This document shows positions 34,370 to 43,702 of a stretch of 64,000 nt of DNA, in pieces. The stretch is from Xenophilus sp. E41 (GTDB lineage: Bacteria; Pseudomonadota; Gammaproteobacteria; Burkholderiales; Burkholderiaceae_C): assembly GCF_003671765.1 (NCBI RefSeq), contig NZ_QPIB01000009.1, positions 399,713 through 463,712 on the forward strand, in the 5' to 3' direction. The notes beneath the pieces were generated by a model. It was not told where the DNA came from. It did not search any database and saw only the letters and a program-made list of their open reading frames with translations. A program made the translations under genes and the position numbers. Position 1 is the first letter of the stretch, and the number at the start of each line of letters is the position of its first letter.

Positions 34370-34624
34370 GGCTTGGATGCGTGTAGTTGTTACTGAATGC
34401 ATCCAATGTAGGTGGGCGGTCCTCATCCGTGGTGATCGAAGTGCGGCGAACTGTCAGCGTCCTGACACTGCGGGCATTTCAGAGGCGAAGGTTGGACGGT
34501 CGCAGGTCCATGCATTCCACCGGAGTGTTATCGGCATGACAGATCGCGCGAGAACGCGCTGCGTTCAGCGTCGGCATGCCTCTCTAATCGCCGCTTCCCG
34601 CAAACCCCGGAGAGAGTGTCCCGC
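34370..34624. promoter_or_regulatory. Divergent promoter region, adhesin and lipoprotein
   Basis: This gap of 255 bases lies between divergent starts. It is relatively AT-rich and contains one perfect dyad, TGTCAG-N4-CTGACA (34452-34467), which could be an operator shared by the two surface-protein genes. No promoter was assigned with confidence. Confidence 0.4.
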
Positions 34625-36196
34625 ATGCAAGTCGCATTTCGCCTGAGCTGGCCTGCCCTGGCCGTGTCCGTCCTGGTCGCCGCGTGTGGCGGTGGCGGCG
34701 GTGGTGGCGGCTTCGGTCTTCCCATTGCGACTGCGCCGGCCCCGGCGCCCGCTCCGGCACCGGCACCGGCACCGGCACCGGCCCCATCGCCCGCGCCCGC
34801 GCCCGCGCCGGCGCCGGCTTCCGTGCTGAAGGGCACCACCACCCTGCGCGGTGCCGAGGTGACGGCCTTCTGCAGCAGCGGCCCGGTCGCCGCTGCACGG
34901 GCCGACGACGAGGGGCGGTGGAGCCTGTCCGTCGAGGCGTCCGCCTTTCCTTGCGTGCTCCGTGCGGTCGCGGAGAGCGGCTCCGTCGCCAAGGTCGCGA
35001 CCCTGGCCAAGCAGTCCGGCGCGCCGCAAACGACCGTGATGTACTCGATCGCCTCCCAGCCCGGGCACGATGCCGGCATCAATCCGCTGACGGACCTCGT
35101 CCTGTCGCTGGCCGCGGGCCAGCCGCTGGACGCGTGGCTCGATGCGCATGCGGGCAGTCTGGCGCAGGCGGTCGCGGACCTGGCGGCCCCCATCACCGAA
35201 GCCGCGGGGCGCCTGAAGTCCTTGCTGGACGGTGCGGGCTATGCCCTGGACGCGGACCCGGCCATCGCCTTCGATGCCGACGCCGCCGCCCAGCTCGAAG
35301 GCTTCTTCGCTTCGCTGGCCGAGTCGCTGCAGAACGCCGGGATGACGCAGGAGCAGTTCGCCGAACTCATCGGCGCGGACGACGCAGCGCCCACCGCGCT
35401 GCCCTACACGCGCCGCTGGACGAACGCCGAGGTCGCGGCCATGCCGCAACTCAACAGTGCGTCGCTCGGCATCTCGGGCGGCGTGCTGTCGCTGAACACC
35501 GGCAGCGGGCTGGCTTCGGCGGTGGGTGCGTTCGTGGGCGGCGGGGTCGGCAACAAGGCGGTCCTGCAACTGCCCGGCTTCGACGGCCTGAAGGTGCGGG
35601 ACTTCAAGAGCATCGAGATCGAGATGCAGCCCGACGCCGCGTACGCGCCCGGCCAGGGTCTGCCCTACGTGTCCTTCGACTTTGTGGTCGACATGCAATG
35701 CGGCCAGCCGCCGCTGGCTGCCGATGCGACCCTCGCGCAGGCCCGGGTGCGCTACCGCACGGTGACCTACGACACCTACTACCAGTACCTGCAGCCCGGC
35801 GGCGAGCACGACGGCACCCTCGTCCCGGGCCAGTTCTCGACGATGGTGATCACGCCGCAGAGCCGCGGCTGGCGGGTGTCGGCAGGCACGCCCATCGGGT
35901 CGACCGACATCAACGGCAGCGAGACCGGCCAGACCGCGCTGGATGTCGCCGCGTTGCCCGCCGACGCCTGCTTCGCCGATGCGGCCACCGGCGACGGTGG
36001 CATGTTCAGGAACGCCGCTGCGGCGCCCGCCTGCGCGCTGGCGGCAGGGCTGGCGACCGATGCACCCGCAGCCTGTGGGGCGGCCTATCGGGGCGCCTAC
36101 CTGTTCCTGGGCAGCAGCAGCAACCCCCATGCGTCGAGCTGGCAGGTCCGCTCGATGAGCTACAACCAGGGCGTGCGGACCTTCTCCTTCGAGTAG
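34625..36196 (+). CDS. Putative lipoprotein with Gly-rich and Ala-Pro linker
   Basis: The ATG at 34625 with GGAGAG upstream gives 523 residues. A signal peptide ends in a lipobox, VAAC (Cys21), followed by eight glycines and an Ala-Pro-rich linker up to about residue 66, as in many Burkholderiales outer-membrane lipoproteins. The rest begins with a transthyretin-like fold (TTTLRGAEVTAF to LRAVAESG), then a helical part and a C-terminal beta-rich domain with three or four Cys. I do not recognise a function. Its position opposite the adhesin suggests a surface role. Confidence 0.75.
   Translation: MQVAFRLSWPALAVSVLVAACGGGGGGGGFGLPIATAPAPAPAPAPAPAPAPAPSPAPAPAPAPASVLKGTTTLRGAEVTAFCSSGPVAAARADDEGRWSLSVEASAFPCVLRAVAESGSVAKVATLAKQSGAPQTTVMYSIASQPGHDAGINPLTDLVLSLAAGQPLDAWLDAHAGSLAQAVADLAAPITEAAGRLKSLLDGAGYALDADPAIAFDADAAAQLEGFFASLAESLQNAGMTQEQFAELIGADDAAPTALPYTRRWTNAEVAAMPQLNSASLGISGGVLSLNTGSGLASAVGAFVGGGVGNKAVLQLPGFDGLKVRDFKSIEIEMQPDAAYAPGQGLPYVSFDFVVDMQCGQPPLAADATLAQARVRYRTVTYDTYYQYLQPGGEHDGTLVPGQFSTMVITPQSRGWRVSAGTPIGSTDINGSETGQTALDVAALPADACFADAATGDGGMFRNAAAAPACALAAGLATDAPAACGAAYRGAYLFLGSSSNPHASSWQVRSMSYNQGVRTFSFE
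34735..34822 (+). repeat. Simple-sequence tract coding the Ala-Pro linker
   Basis: The tract is made of CCGGCx/GCCCGC-type hexamers, including four GGCACC units in a row near 34758-34780. Each hexamer codes Ala-Pro, so slippage by one unit keeps the frame and changes linker length. Confidence 0.6.
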
Positions 36197-36268
36197 GGCG
36201 ACGCAGGCGGGGGCCGACGTCCGCGCACGCGCGGGGCCTCACAGGGGGGCGGCAGCTGTCGCTTTGCA

Positions 36269-37027
36269 TCATGTCCTGGGCTTGTCCTTGTCGAGGGGCA
36301 GGTCCAGGTCGAAGTCGGGCGCTGCGAATGTCGATGGGGCGCCCGGTTCCAGGCTTTCCGGCGCGACGAGCGCGTCGAAGTTGGTGGCCTGCCCGACGCG
36401 CTCCGACAGCGTGTAGACATCGCCTCCGCGCTCGATGAGGCCGCGCGCCTCCAGTTCCTTGAAGACCTTGTTCACCACCGGCCGGGAGAGCCCCGCGTAG
36501 GAGGCGATCACCGACTGCGGGATCCGCTTGTCGATGACGCGCCTGCCGTCGGGACGTTCCTGCGTCAGGTCGTAGAGGGCCCGTCCCACGATCTGTTCGG
36601 CCGACAGGGTGGCCACGCGCCGCATCCTGCGGCCCAGGGTGGCGAGGCGGCGCACCTTCATGTCCAGCAGGCCGAGGGCCACCGACGGGTAGGCCATGCA
36701 CAGGCTGCGAACGATGCGCCTGGGGATCACGTAGACCGACGAGGGCAGCGCGGCGATCAGGCTCACCTCGGATTGGTAGCCCTGATCGGCGAAGTGGGGG
36801 CCCAGGTAGAAGTCGTCGGGCTTGAGGAAGTGCGTCGTCAGGTCCTGCTCGCCCGAGCCGGTGGAGACCACGCGCAGCAGTCCGGCGGCGACGCAGTACA
36901 CGGAGTCGGTGACTTCCTGCGCACGCAGGACCGCTTCGTTCTTGCGGAAGTCGCGCAGGCTGCTGGCATCGCTCACGGCCTTTCGGACCGCGTCGGGCAA
37001 CTGCGACAGGAGGGGGTGGATGTACAT
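36269..37027 (-). CDS. Crp/Fnr family transcriptional regulator
   Basis: This 252-residue protein starts at the ATG at 37027 (an upstream start at 37081 has no better ribosome site). A cyclic-nucleotide-binding-like beta roll (about 20-140) precedes a Crp-type winged helix (SVIASYAGLSRPVVNKVFKELEARG). The phosphate-binding GE/R pattern of true cAMP receptors and the N-terminal Cys cluster of FNR are not evident, so the signal is unclear. A 35-residue acidic tail follows the HTH. It lies between two adhesin loci and could regulate either; that is inferred from position. Confidence 0.85.
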   Translation of the reverse strand: MYIHPLLSQLPDAVRKAVSDASSLRDFRKNEAVLRAQEVTDSVYCVAAGLLRVVSTGSGEQDLTTHFLKPDDFYLGPHFADQGYQSEVSLIAALPSSVYVIPRRIVRSLCMAYPSVALGLLDMKVRRLATLGRRMRRVATLSAEQIVGRALYDLTQERPDGRRVIDKRIPQSVIASYAGLSRPVVNKVFKELEARGLIERGGDVYTLSERVGQATNFDALVAPESLEPGAPSTFAAPDFDLDLPLDKDKPRT

Positions 37028-37140
37028 GTTGGCTCTCGGCGTCTCTTCATGGTTGGTGCATTCACACAGGTTCGTCGGCATCTGGGTGCTGATCGAAAAA
37101 AGAGAACCCGAAGGCGCGCGAATCGCACCTCCAGGTTCAA

Positions 37141-37168
37141 CTGGCGCCGGGGGGCCGGAAGGCGCCAG
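37141..37168. terminator. Hairpin after the HfaD-like gene
   Basis: An 8-base perfect inverted repeat (CTGGCGCC at 37141-37148, GGCGCCAG at 37161-37168) lies about 70 bases past the end of the HfaD-like frame and upstream of the Crp/Fnr start. It lacks a T run, so it may terminate poorly or depend on Rho. Confidence 0.35.
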
Positions 37169-37236
37169 GGCGGAAACTCCGCACCCGGCCCGGCTTCGAT
37201 GGAAGCAGGGCCGGGGCTCGTGGGTCGGGCAGGCTC

Positions 37237-40200
37237 CTACTTGGCGGCGATCGTGGAGACCGCCGAGTTGCCCACCGCGCTGGCGGTGACCTGGTTGCCC
37301 GACGCGCGCAAGGTCGCTGCGTTGACACCCCCGTTCACCTCCGTCCCGACCGAGTTGGCGCTAGCCAGGGCCGTCACCGCACCGGTGTTGGTCTGGCTGT
37401 TGCCGATGGCGCCGGAGGCCACTCCGGTGTTCAGTCCGGACAGCGTAAGCGCATTGGTGGCGCTGTTGCCGTAGGCCTGCGCCGACACGGAGTTGGCGCT
37501 GATGCCGATGACGCTGTTGCTCACTCCGGTCGCCGGTGTGACACCGCTGTTGAGGGCGACGAGGTAGCTGGAGCCGGAACTGCTGGCCGTGACCGCCGCG
37601 GTGTTGGTCTGGCTGTTCAGCACCACGGCGGCTGCCTGGGCCGACGCCGAGATTGCGCCGCTGGCGGGCGAGCCGCCATAGGTCATGGACACCATCGCAT
37701 CGTTCCAGGTCGAGGCGTAGTTGGCTCCCGGCGTGGCATTGAGCACGTTGGTGGCCGCGTTGCCGCGTGCCAGCGCCGACGTGCTGTTGCCCTGCACGGC
37801 CACGGCACCGCCATTGAGGGCCGCGTAGTACGGAAGGCCGGCACCACCATTCAGTGCGACCCCGAGCTCGGTGGATGCCGAAGCATTCACCGCCGACGCG
37901 TTCGTCTGCACGTTGTTCAGCGCGGCGCTGGCGCCCAGGCTGGCCGGCCCGTCGATGCTCAGCGTGTTGTTCGCACGGTTGGCCGAGGCCTCGGCCACCG
38001 TGCTGTTGCCGCTGATGGTGAAGGTGCTGCCCGCCACGCCCGTGCTGCCCGTCAGGACGCTGTCGTTGTTGTAGATCCGGGTGCTCGCATGGCTGCTCAC
38101 CCCCGTCCCGCTGGACGACTGCTGGTTGACCAGGACATGGTCGGCGACCGCGGAGGTGCCGAGAACACCGTTCGAGGCGTACGCCAGACTTTCGTCCTGC
38201 GAGGCGACGCTCGCCCCACCGGTGACGCTCACCTTGTTGGTCGCGTCGTTGGCGACGCCCAGTGCCAGGTTGCTGTTGTTCGACAGCGAAACGGTGCTCT
38301 GGGAAACGGCCGCCGGGGCGAACATTTCCAGGCCCGATGAGGCCGAGACGGTGCCGGCGCTGCCTTGCACCGACAGCAGCGCGGAGCTGGCAGTCGTCTG
38401 GTTGGCGACGGTCGCGACCGTGTTGGTGGCGGTGTTGGCCACCGAGCGGGCGCTCTGCGCATTGCCGTCGACGGCCAGGGTCGAGCCGCTGACCGCGGCG
38501 CCCGGCGTGGCATCGATGGCGAAGGTGCCGTAGACCGCGCTGTTCAAGGTCGAGGTGTCCACCGCCTGCAGGTTGCTCAGGGCCAGGTCGGCCCGGGCGG
38601 TGAGTGCGCCGCCGGCCGTGCTGGCCGAGGCGACATCGCTGCCCGAGGTGCTCGACAGGCCGTTCGCGCTCGCGCTCGCGGTGTTCGTGGCGGCATTGCC
38701 CGTGACCGAACCGGCCGTCGTGTTGCCGGACACGGACAGGCGGCTGTCGCGCACCGTGATCGACTCGCCGCCGCGCAGGGCCAGCATCACGCCGCCGCCG
38801 TTGGGCGTGCCGGTGGAGGGGGGAACGCTGCCGCTCAGCGCAAGCGAACCGCCTTCGACGAGATCGCCGTACTGCGAGACCGTTGCCGGATACCCCGCGG
38901 CATTGCGCGACAGCTGGTGCGGGCCCGATACGCCCCAACCCTGGGTCTGCAGGTAGGCGATCGCGTCGGAGGACAGGCTCGACGTGTCGACGTACAGCGT
39001 CCCCGCGGTCAACACGGCGTTGCTGTGCGCGAGGCCGGTGCCCGTGATCTGGTAGCTGAAGGGGCCGCCGTCCGTCGGGGCGGTGCCAGGCACGCCGATC
39101 ACCGACGACACGTTCGCCGCGGTCACCTGCATGTTCTGCAGCGCGCCGGTGGCGGCCAGCGAGTTGGCGTCGAGCGACAGGACGTTGGTGGCGCCGTTGC
39201 TCACCGCCTTGGCCTGCAGCAGGTTGCCCTGCGCACTGACCGTCGCGTTGTCGACGAGCGTCGCCTGCAGCGTCGACGGGTTGCCGACGCTGGCTTCACG
39301 CCCCACCTGCACCAGCACGCGGGCCGACGAGCCCGGCTCGACCGGGTTGTCGACCAGCGAGGCCGTCACCGTGCCCAGCCCGGACTGTGCGTTCTGCAGG
39401 CTGAAGGCGGCGTCGGTGACCAGCGTGGTGGTGGTGCCGGTGCTGGTGGCCGAGGCGATGCCGCGGCCCTCCAGGGCCGACGAGACGACCGCCAGGTCGT
39501 TGCCCGATGCCTTGACGGTGTTGGCGGCGCGGCTGCCGTAGGCCAGTGCCTCGACATCGTTGTTCGAGGCGCTCACCGTCGAGCCGACCACGTTGCGCTC
39601 GATCGTCGTACTCACCACGTCGCCGCCGCCCACGCCGGCCGAGACGGCCACACCCGTGCCGGTGGCCTGGGTGCTGGTGACGTTGGCCACCGGTGCGAAG
39701 CCTTCGCCCAGGCCGGTGCCCAGGTTGCCCACTGCCAGCGTGACCGCGTTGGTGGCGTCGTTGCCGTAGGCGGCACCCACGACGGCGTTGCCGGTGGTGG
39801 CCACCGTGCTGCCGGTGAGGTTGCCCTCGACCGACGCGCCGACGGAGATGCCGCCGGCGCTGCCGCTGATGGCCGTGTTCGTGCCCACCTTCTGGTCGTT
39901 GAGAACGGCATGCACCGCAAGCACCGTGGGTTGGGTGGCCACGCCGTTGTCGAAGACGGCGCCGCCGGTCGCCTTCGAATCGTAGGTGACCTGCGACGCG
40001 ACCGCGCCCTGTTGCGCCACCAGCTGAACGGCATTGGCGTCCACGCCGATGCTGTTGCTGCCCAGGTTGCCGTAGGCCACGGCGCGCTGCAGGTTGTCCG
40101 ACACCGTCAGGTCACCGCCGGTGACGTGCGTGCCCGCGGCGATGCCCGTGAGGGCGTCCGACAGGCTGGCGGTGGCATTCCCGCGCTGGTATTGCACGCT

Positions 40201-40749
40201 GGCGATGCCCGTGGAGCCGCCGGCGCCGAGCGTGGTGCCTTCCAGGGCCAGCGCGTTGCTGCCGTTGTTGCCGACGGCGACTGCCTCCTGCGTGTTGCCC
40301 TTCACACCGAGGGTGCTGCCGGCGATCGTGTTGAAGCCGGGCACGAAGGGGGCGGTGCCGCGCGAGTCGGCATCGATGCCCGTGACGATGTTCGACGCGG
40401 TGGCCGACACCGGCGCGGCCTGGTTGATCTGCAGGCTGGAGATCGTCAGCGCGCCTTCGGCCGAAACGTTCAGGTTGCCGGTCGCGCCCTTGCTTCCGCC
40501 GGTGAGGCTTGCCACGGGCGAGCCCACCAGGCCGAGCGTGTTCGCATCGAGCGAGATGCGCTGGCTCACGTCGTTGCCGTAGGCCGCCGTCGAGGTGTTG
40601 TTGTCGCTCACCGACACCGTGCTGTCGTGCGTGACGCCGCCGGTCGCGCCCGTCATGGCGACGGTGCTCACGTCGGCGGAGCTGGCCGTCACGGACGCTG
40701 CCGTGTTGCCCGAGGAGTTCAGGTTCTGCTGGTTGTTGACGATCGCGGC
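37237..40749 (-). pseudogene. hfaD: HfaD-like giant repeat adhesin, C-terminal part downstream of an in-frame amber codon
   Basis: This stretch codes 1170 residues in the same frame as the gene upstream, from which it is separated by a single TAG at 40750-40752. It has no signal peptide and no ribosome-binding site of its own, so it would not reach the surface unless the amber is read through. The sequence is one long run of curlin/beta-solenoid-like units, with recurring GNxATNxL, NSQTNTGAVTA and ISANSVSAQAYG patterns. No C-terminal membrane anchor is visible, consistent with a secreted fibre-forming protein exported by the CsgG-like pore. No other frame disruption was found, suggesting a recent event or functional recoding. 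Confidence 0.7.
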
Positions 40750-42138
40750 CTAGCCCGTGAACGACGCGGCAGCGCCGACGGCGATCTCGCTCGACGCGAC
40801 GCTGCCCGTCGCCTTGGCGCGGATGGTGTTGTCGTCCACCGCCACCGCGCCGCCGTTGACCGACTGGACCGCTGCGACGATGCCGGCGGACTGCGTGCTG
40901 CTCGACAGCGGGGAGAAGTTGACCTGCGAATTGGTGATCACCAGGGAGGCGTCGGCGCCGTACGCCAGCGCGCTGCCGGCACCGTAGGCCACCTGGCCCG
41001 AGGGCGAGGCCGGCGCGGCCTCGTCGACGAACGAAACGCCCGGGGCCAGCGCGATGCGGTTGCCCGCGGCGCCCGCCGCAGCGCCGACGGCCTCGTTGCC
41101 GGTGGCGGCGCTGGTGATGCTGTTGCCGGTGACCGAGAGGCTGCCGGTGAGGGTGTTCACGGCGCCATCGTTGCCCGAGACGCCGGCGATGATCCGTGCA
41201 TCCTGCGTGGTGGCGGAGGTGAGCTTGGAGGTGGTCTCCGTCGGCGAGGAACGTGCCTGGTCATTGACCAGCACGGCACTGCCCGCGAAGGTCGACGCAC
41301 CGCCGGCCTGGATGTCGATCAGGTTGGTCGCGACGTTGCTCTTGGCGCTCGAGGCGATCGCGTTGCCGTCCAGCTGGGGCGAGGAGGAGGTGGTGCCGTT
41401 GACGTCGGTGCCGACGGTCAGCGCGATGGAGTTGTCGACCGCCCGCGCGGTCGACGCGGCGGGATCCGAGTTGCCGGTGGAGTCGCGGCCCTTCTGGTAG
41501 GTCTGCAGGACCAGGGTGCCCTTGGAGACGAACAAGTCCGGGTTGGTGTTGTCGAAGACCACCGAGCCGGTCGAGTCCGACACGTAGTCCACGGGCACGG
41601 TGCCGGCAAGCGTTGTCGAGGCGCTGTTGACCACGGTGCTGGCGGCGATGCTGTTGTCGAGCACCGACGCGGTGCTGCCGCTGAGCGAGCCCAGCTGCGC
41701 ACCGAGCTCGTTGCCCTGCACCAGCGAGTTCACCCGGCCGGTGTTGTTCTGCCATGCATAGGCGGCCACGCCCACGCCGTCGGCCACGGACAGGTCGATG
41801 TTGCCCACGAAGGCGTTGCCGACCGCGTTCGCCTTGACGATGTTGAACTCGACGCCGACCGTGCTGGCGTTGGCCGAGTCGGCCGAAATCATCGTCGTGC
41901 CGTCGACCGCCTGCGCACCGATGGTCTGGGTGTTCAATTGATTCGACTGGCTGCCCGGGTGGCCCAGCACCGTGGCGGTGTAGACGCCCGCGGCGTTGTG
42001 CACGGTGATGCTGGCGTCGGCGTTCAGCGTCTCGGCCATCGCGCCGCCGGCGATGACCGAGGCCAGAACGGCCATGCTGACTTGGGTGCGCGTGGGTTGG
42101 CGGCTGCGCGCGCCGCGAAGGTTCTTGCGTGATTTCAT
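40750..42138 (-). CDS. hfaD: HfaD-like giant repeat adhesin, N-terminal part ending at an in-frame amber codon
   Basis: The ATG at 42138 gives 462 residues before TAG. A signal peptide covers residues 1-35 (cleavage near GAMA-ETLN). The mature part has the same short beta-strand repeats as the following frame: SVADGVGVAAYAW, ATGNEAVGAAAGAAGNRIAL and similar. The repeat phase continues across the stop into NNQQNLNSSGN, so the two frames were one gene of about 1633 codons. Gene order after hfaA- and hfaB-like genes and the curlin-like repeats support an HfaD-type anchor role. Alone, this part might be secreted as a shortened protein. Confidence 0.7.
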   Translation of the reverse strand: MKSRKNLRGARSRQPTRTQVSMAVLASVIAGGAMAETLNADASITVHNAAGVYTATVLGHPGSQSNQLNTQTIGAQAVDGTTMISADSANASTVGVEFNIVKANAVGNAFVGNIDLSVADGVGVAAYAWQNNTGRVNSLVQGNELGAQLGSLSGSTASVLDNSIAASTVVNSASTTLAGTVPVDYVSDSTGSVVFDNTNPDLFVSKGTLVLQTYQKGRDSTGNSDPAASTARAVDNSIALTVGTDVNGTTSSSPQLDGNAIASSAKSNVATNLIDIQAGGASTFAGSAVLVNDQARSSPTETTSKLTSATTQDARIIAGVSGNDGAVNTLTGSLSVTGNSITSAATGNEAVGAAAGAAGNRIALAPGVSFVDEAAPASPSGQVAYGAGSALAYGADASLVITNSQVNFSPLSSSTQSAGIVAAVQSVNGGAVAVDDNTIRAKATGSVASSEIAVGAAASFTG

Positions 42139-42253
42139 GATGACACTGGTGTTCGATAAATGAAAGGTGGGTGGTGCCGGCGCCGGCCGGACATGCATGT
42201 ATCAACGAGAGCTATGTGGTCGCTGGTGTCTCCTCCTCCGGTTCCCCTTGCCG

Positions 42254-42281
42254 CTTCTCTTGTCTTGTCTTCTCTTCTCTT
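42254..42281 (-). repeat. Pentanucleotide repeat tract between hfaB- and hfaD-like genes
   Basis: On the minus strand the tract is AAGAG/AAGAC pentamers in five tandem copies plus a partial one, beginning inside the hfaB-like stop codon. Such tracts change copy number by slippage. Here a change would not alter either reading frame, but it could alter the mRNA leader or spacing before the HfaD-like gene. Confidence 0.7.
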
Positions 42282-43683
42282 ATTTGCCTTGTTCGTTGCG
42301 CGCCGGCCGCTCGATGCGCGGCGCTTCGGCGCCGCCGGCCACGCGCAGCCGGGCGATGACCTGCAGGCCGGGCTCGCCACGGTGGATCGAGGTGTCGGCC
42401 GCGTCCGGCCGCCAGGCCACGGCGACCGCGCCGGGCGCGATGCCGCGCGAGGCCAGGGCGCCCACGACGGCGGAGACCCGCTCGTCGATGAGCCCGTCAC
42501 GCTTGCGTGCATCCCAGTTCTCGGTGTCGCGGGCGGCGAGCGTGACCTCGACGTCCTGCTTGCGCGCGAGGGCGGCGATCTGGTCGAGCGTGGACATCGC
42601 CGCGCCGCCCAGGGTGGACGAACCGATGTCGAAGCCGATCTGGCTGGCGCTCGGCGATGCGTCTGCGCTGGCTCCGGCCACCGGACCGCGCGCCAGGTTG
42701 ACCGCCTGGCCGGTGGCCGCTGCGGGCGCCGACCCGGGCTTGGCCTCGGGGTTCTGGATCGTGCGAAGCTTCTCGGCGACCGCCGTGGGCAGGGGCGCGC
42801 CGCTGCCGGGGCGCAGCGTCAGGCAGGGCTCGGGATCCACCTGCGTGACGGTGCCCAGGAGGCGGACCACGCCTTCCTCCAGGGCGGTGCGTATCCCGAG
42901 CTGCAGCGGCTCCTGCCCCTTGCTGCCGATGTCGACATCGAACAGGTCGCTGCCGAAGAAGCGGAACACGTTCAGGCCCACTTCGTAGCCGTGGAACTGC
43001 TTGGTCAGGCTGACGGTCTTGCGCACCACCAGCGAGCGGGTGTCGACGATGCGCAGGTCCACGCCGACCGAGGCGGTGAAGGTCCGGGCCTTGGCACCCG
43101 CCTGGTTCTTGGAGATGTCGAAGCCGCCGGAATTGATGTTGTAGTTCAGCTCCGTGATGCCGCCGACGATGTAGTAGTCGGACTTGTGGATGCTGCCGCC
43201 GAAGTACGGCATCCAGGGCACCACCTGCGCGTTGCCGTTGTTGCCCAGGCGGTGCGTCATGCCGTCGCCGAGTTGCCGCCGGTCGGCGTAGCCGAGTTCG
43301 CGTTCGGCGATCACCGGGTCGAAGCGCTCGGCCACGCCTACGGCGCCCGTGAGCTTGCCCAGCGCCGAATACACCATGAGCGCGCCGCCCTGCGTGATGG
43401 CGTTGCCCTCGTTGATGCTGTACTTGCCGGTGTAGTCCTTCACGTCCCCGACGCTGACCACGATCGGCGCGCGCGCCGAGGCCGCGACGTGGTCGGCAAA
43501 GCAGGCGAGCACGCCTTCCATGGGCGTGACGTTGTCGCGCACCGAGGGGCCGAGCAGGATCGGCACCTCACCGGGCGCCACGCGTTGCTGGGGGATGTAG
43601 GTGCAACCGGAGGCCAGGGCCACGGCGGCTGCACACAGGCCGATGCGCCAGGCGCGGGCGGAGCTGTTGGTCTTGTTCTGCAT
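42280..43683 (-). CDS. hfaB: HfaB/CsgG-like outer-membrane secretion lipoprotein fused to an OmpA-like domain
   Basis: This protein has 467 residues. A lipoprotein signal ends in ASGC (about residue 27). Residues 35-290 match CsgG: VVSVGDVKDYTGKY, YYIVGGITELNYNINSGGF, a VDLRIVDTRS strand, GYEVGLNVFRFF and IRTALEEGVVRLL. After a Pro/Ala linker, residues about 345-455 look like an OmpA-type domain (IGFDIGSSTLGG, then ERVSAVVGALASRGIAPGAV), which could touch peptidoglycan. CsgG forms a nonameric export pore for curli; HfaB does so for HfaA and HfaD in Caulobacter. It lies 19 bases after the HfaA-like gene, with an AGGAAAG site. Confidence 0.82.
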   Translation of the reverse strand: MQNKTNSSARAWRIGLCAAAVALASGCTYIPQQRVAPGEVPILLGPSVRDNVTPMEGVLACFADHVAASARAPIVVSVGDVKDYTGKYSINEGNAITQGGALMVYSALGKLTGAVGVAERFDPVIAERELGYADRRQLGDGMTHRLGNNGNAQVVPWMPYFGGSIHKSDYYIVGGITELNYNINSGGFDISKNQAGAKARTFTASVGVDLRIVDTRSLVVRKTVSLTKQFHGYEVGLNVFRFFGSDLFDVDIGSKGQEPLQLGIRTALEEGVVRLLGTVTQVDPEPCLTLRPGSGAPLPTAVAEKLRTIQNPEAKPGSAPAAATGQAVNLARGPVAGASADASPSASQIGFDIGSSTLGGAAMSTLDQIAALARKQDVEVTLAARDTENWDARKRDGLIDERVSAVVGALASRGIAPGAVAVAWRPDAADTSIHRGEPGLQVIARLRVAGGAEAPRIERPARNEQGK

Positions 43684-43702
43684 GACTTGCTCTTTCCTGC
43701 GC

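Noticed and set aside
32744-34396. Open frame of 550 codons on the plus strand
   Set aside because: Antisense to the YadA-like gene, composed of Gly/Arg/Val-rich repeats that mirror the coding repeats.
40690-40692. GTG as an independent start for the 3' part of the giant adhesin
   Set aside because: No ribosome site precedes it, the first residues lack a signal peptide, and 19 codons upstream of it in the same frame continue the repeat.
38365-42132. Open frame of 1255 codons on the plus strand
   Set aside because: It is a shadow of the HfaD-like repeat gene; its low-complexity Arg/Gly/Ala sequence has no signal or domain, and the other strand carries a signal peptide, repeats and operon context.
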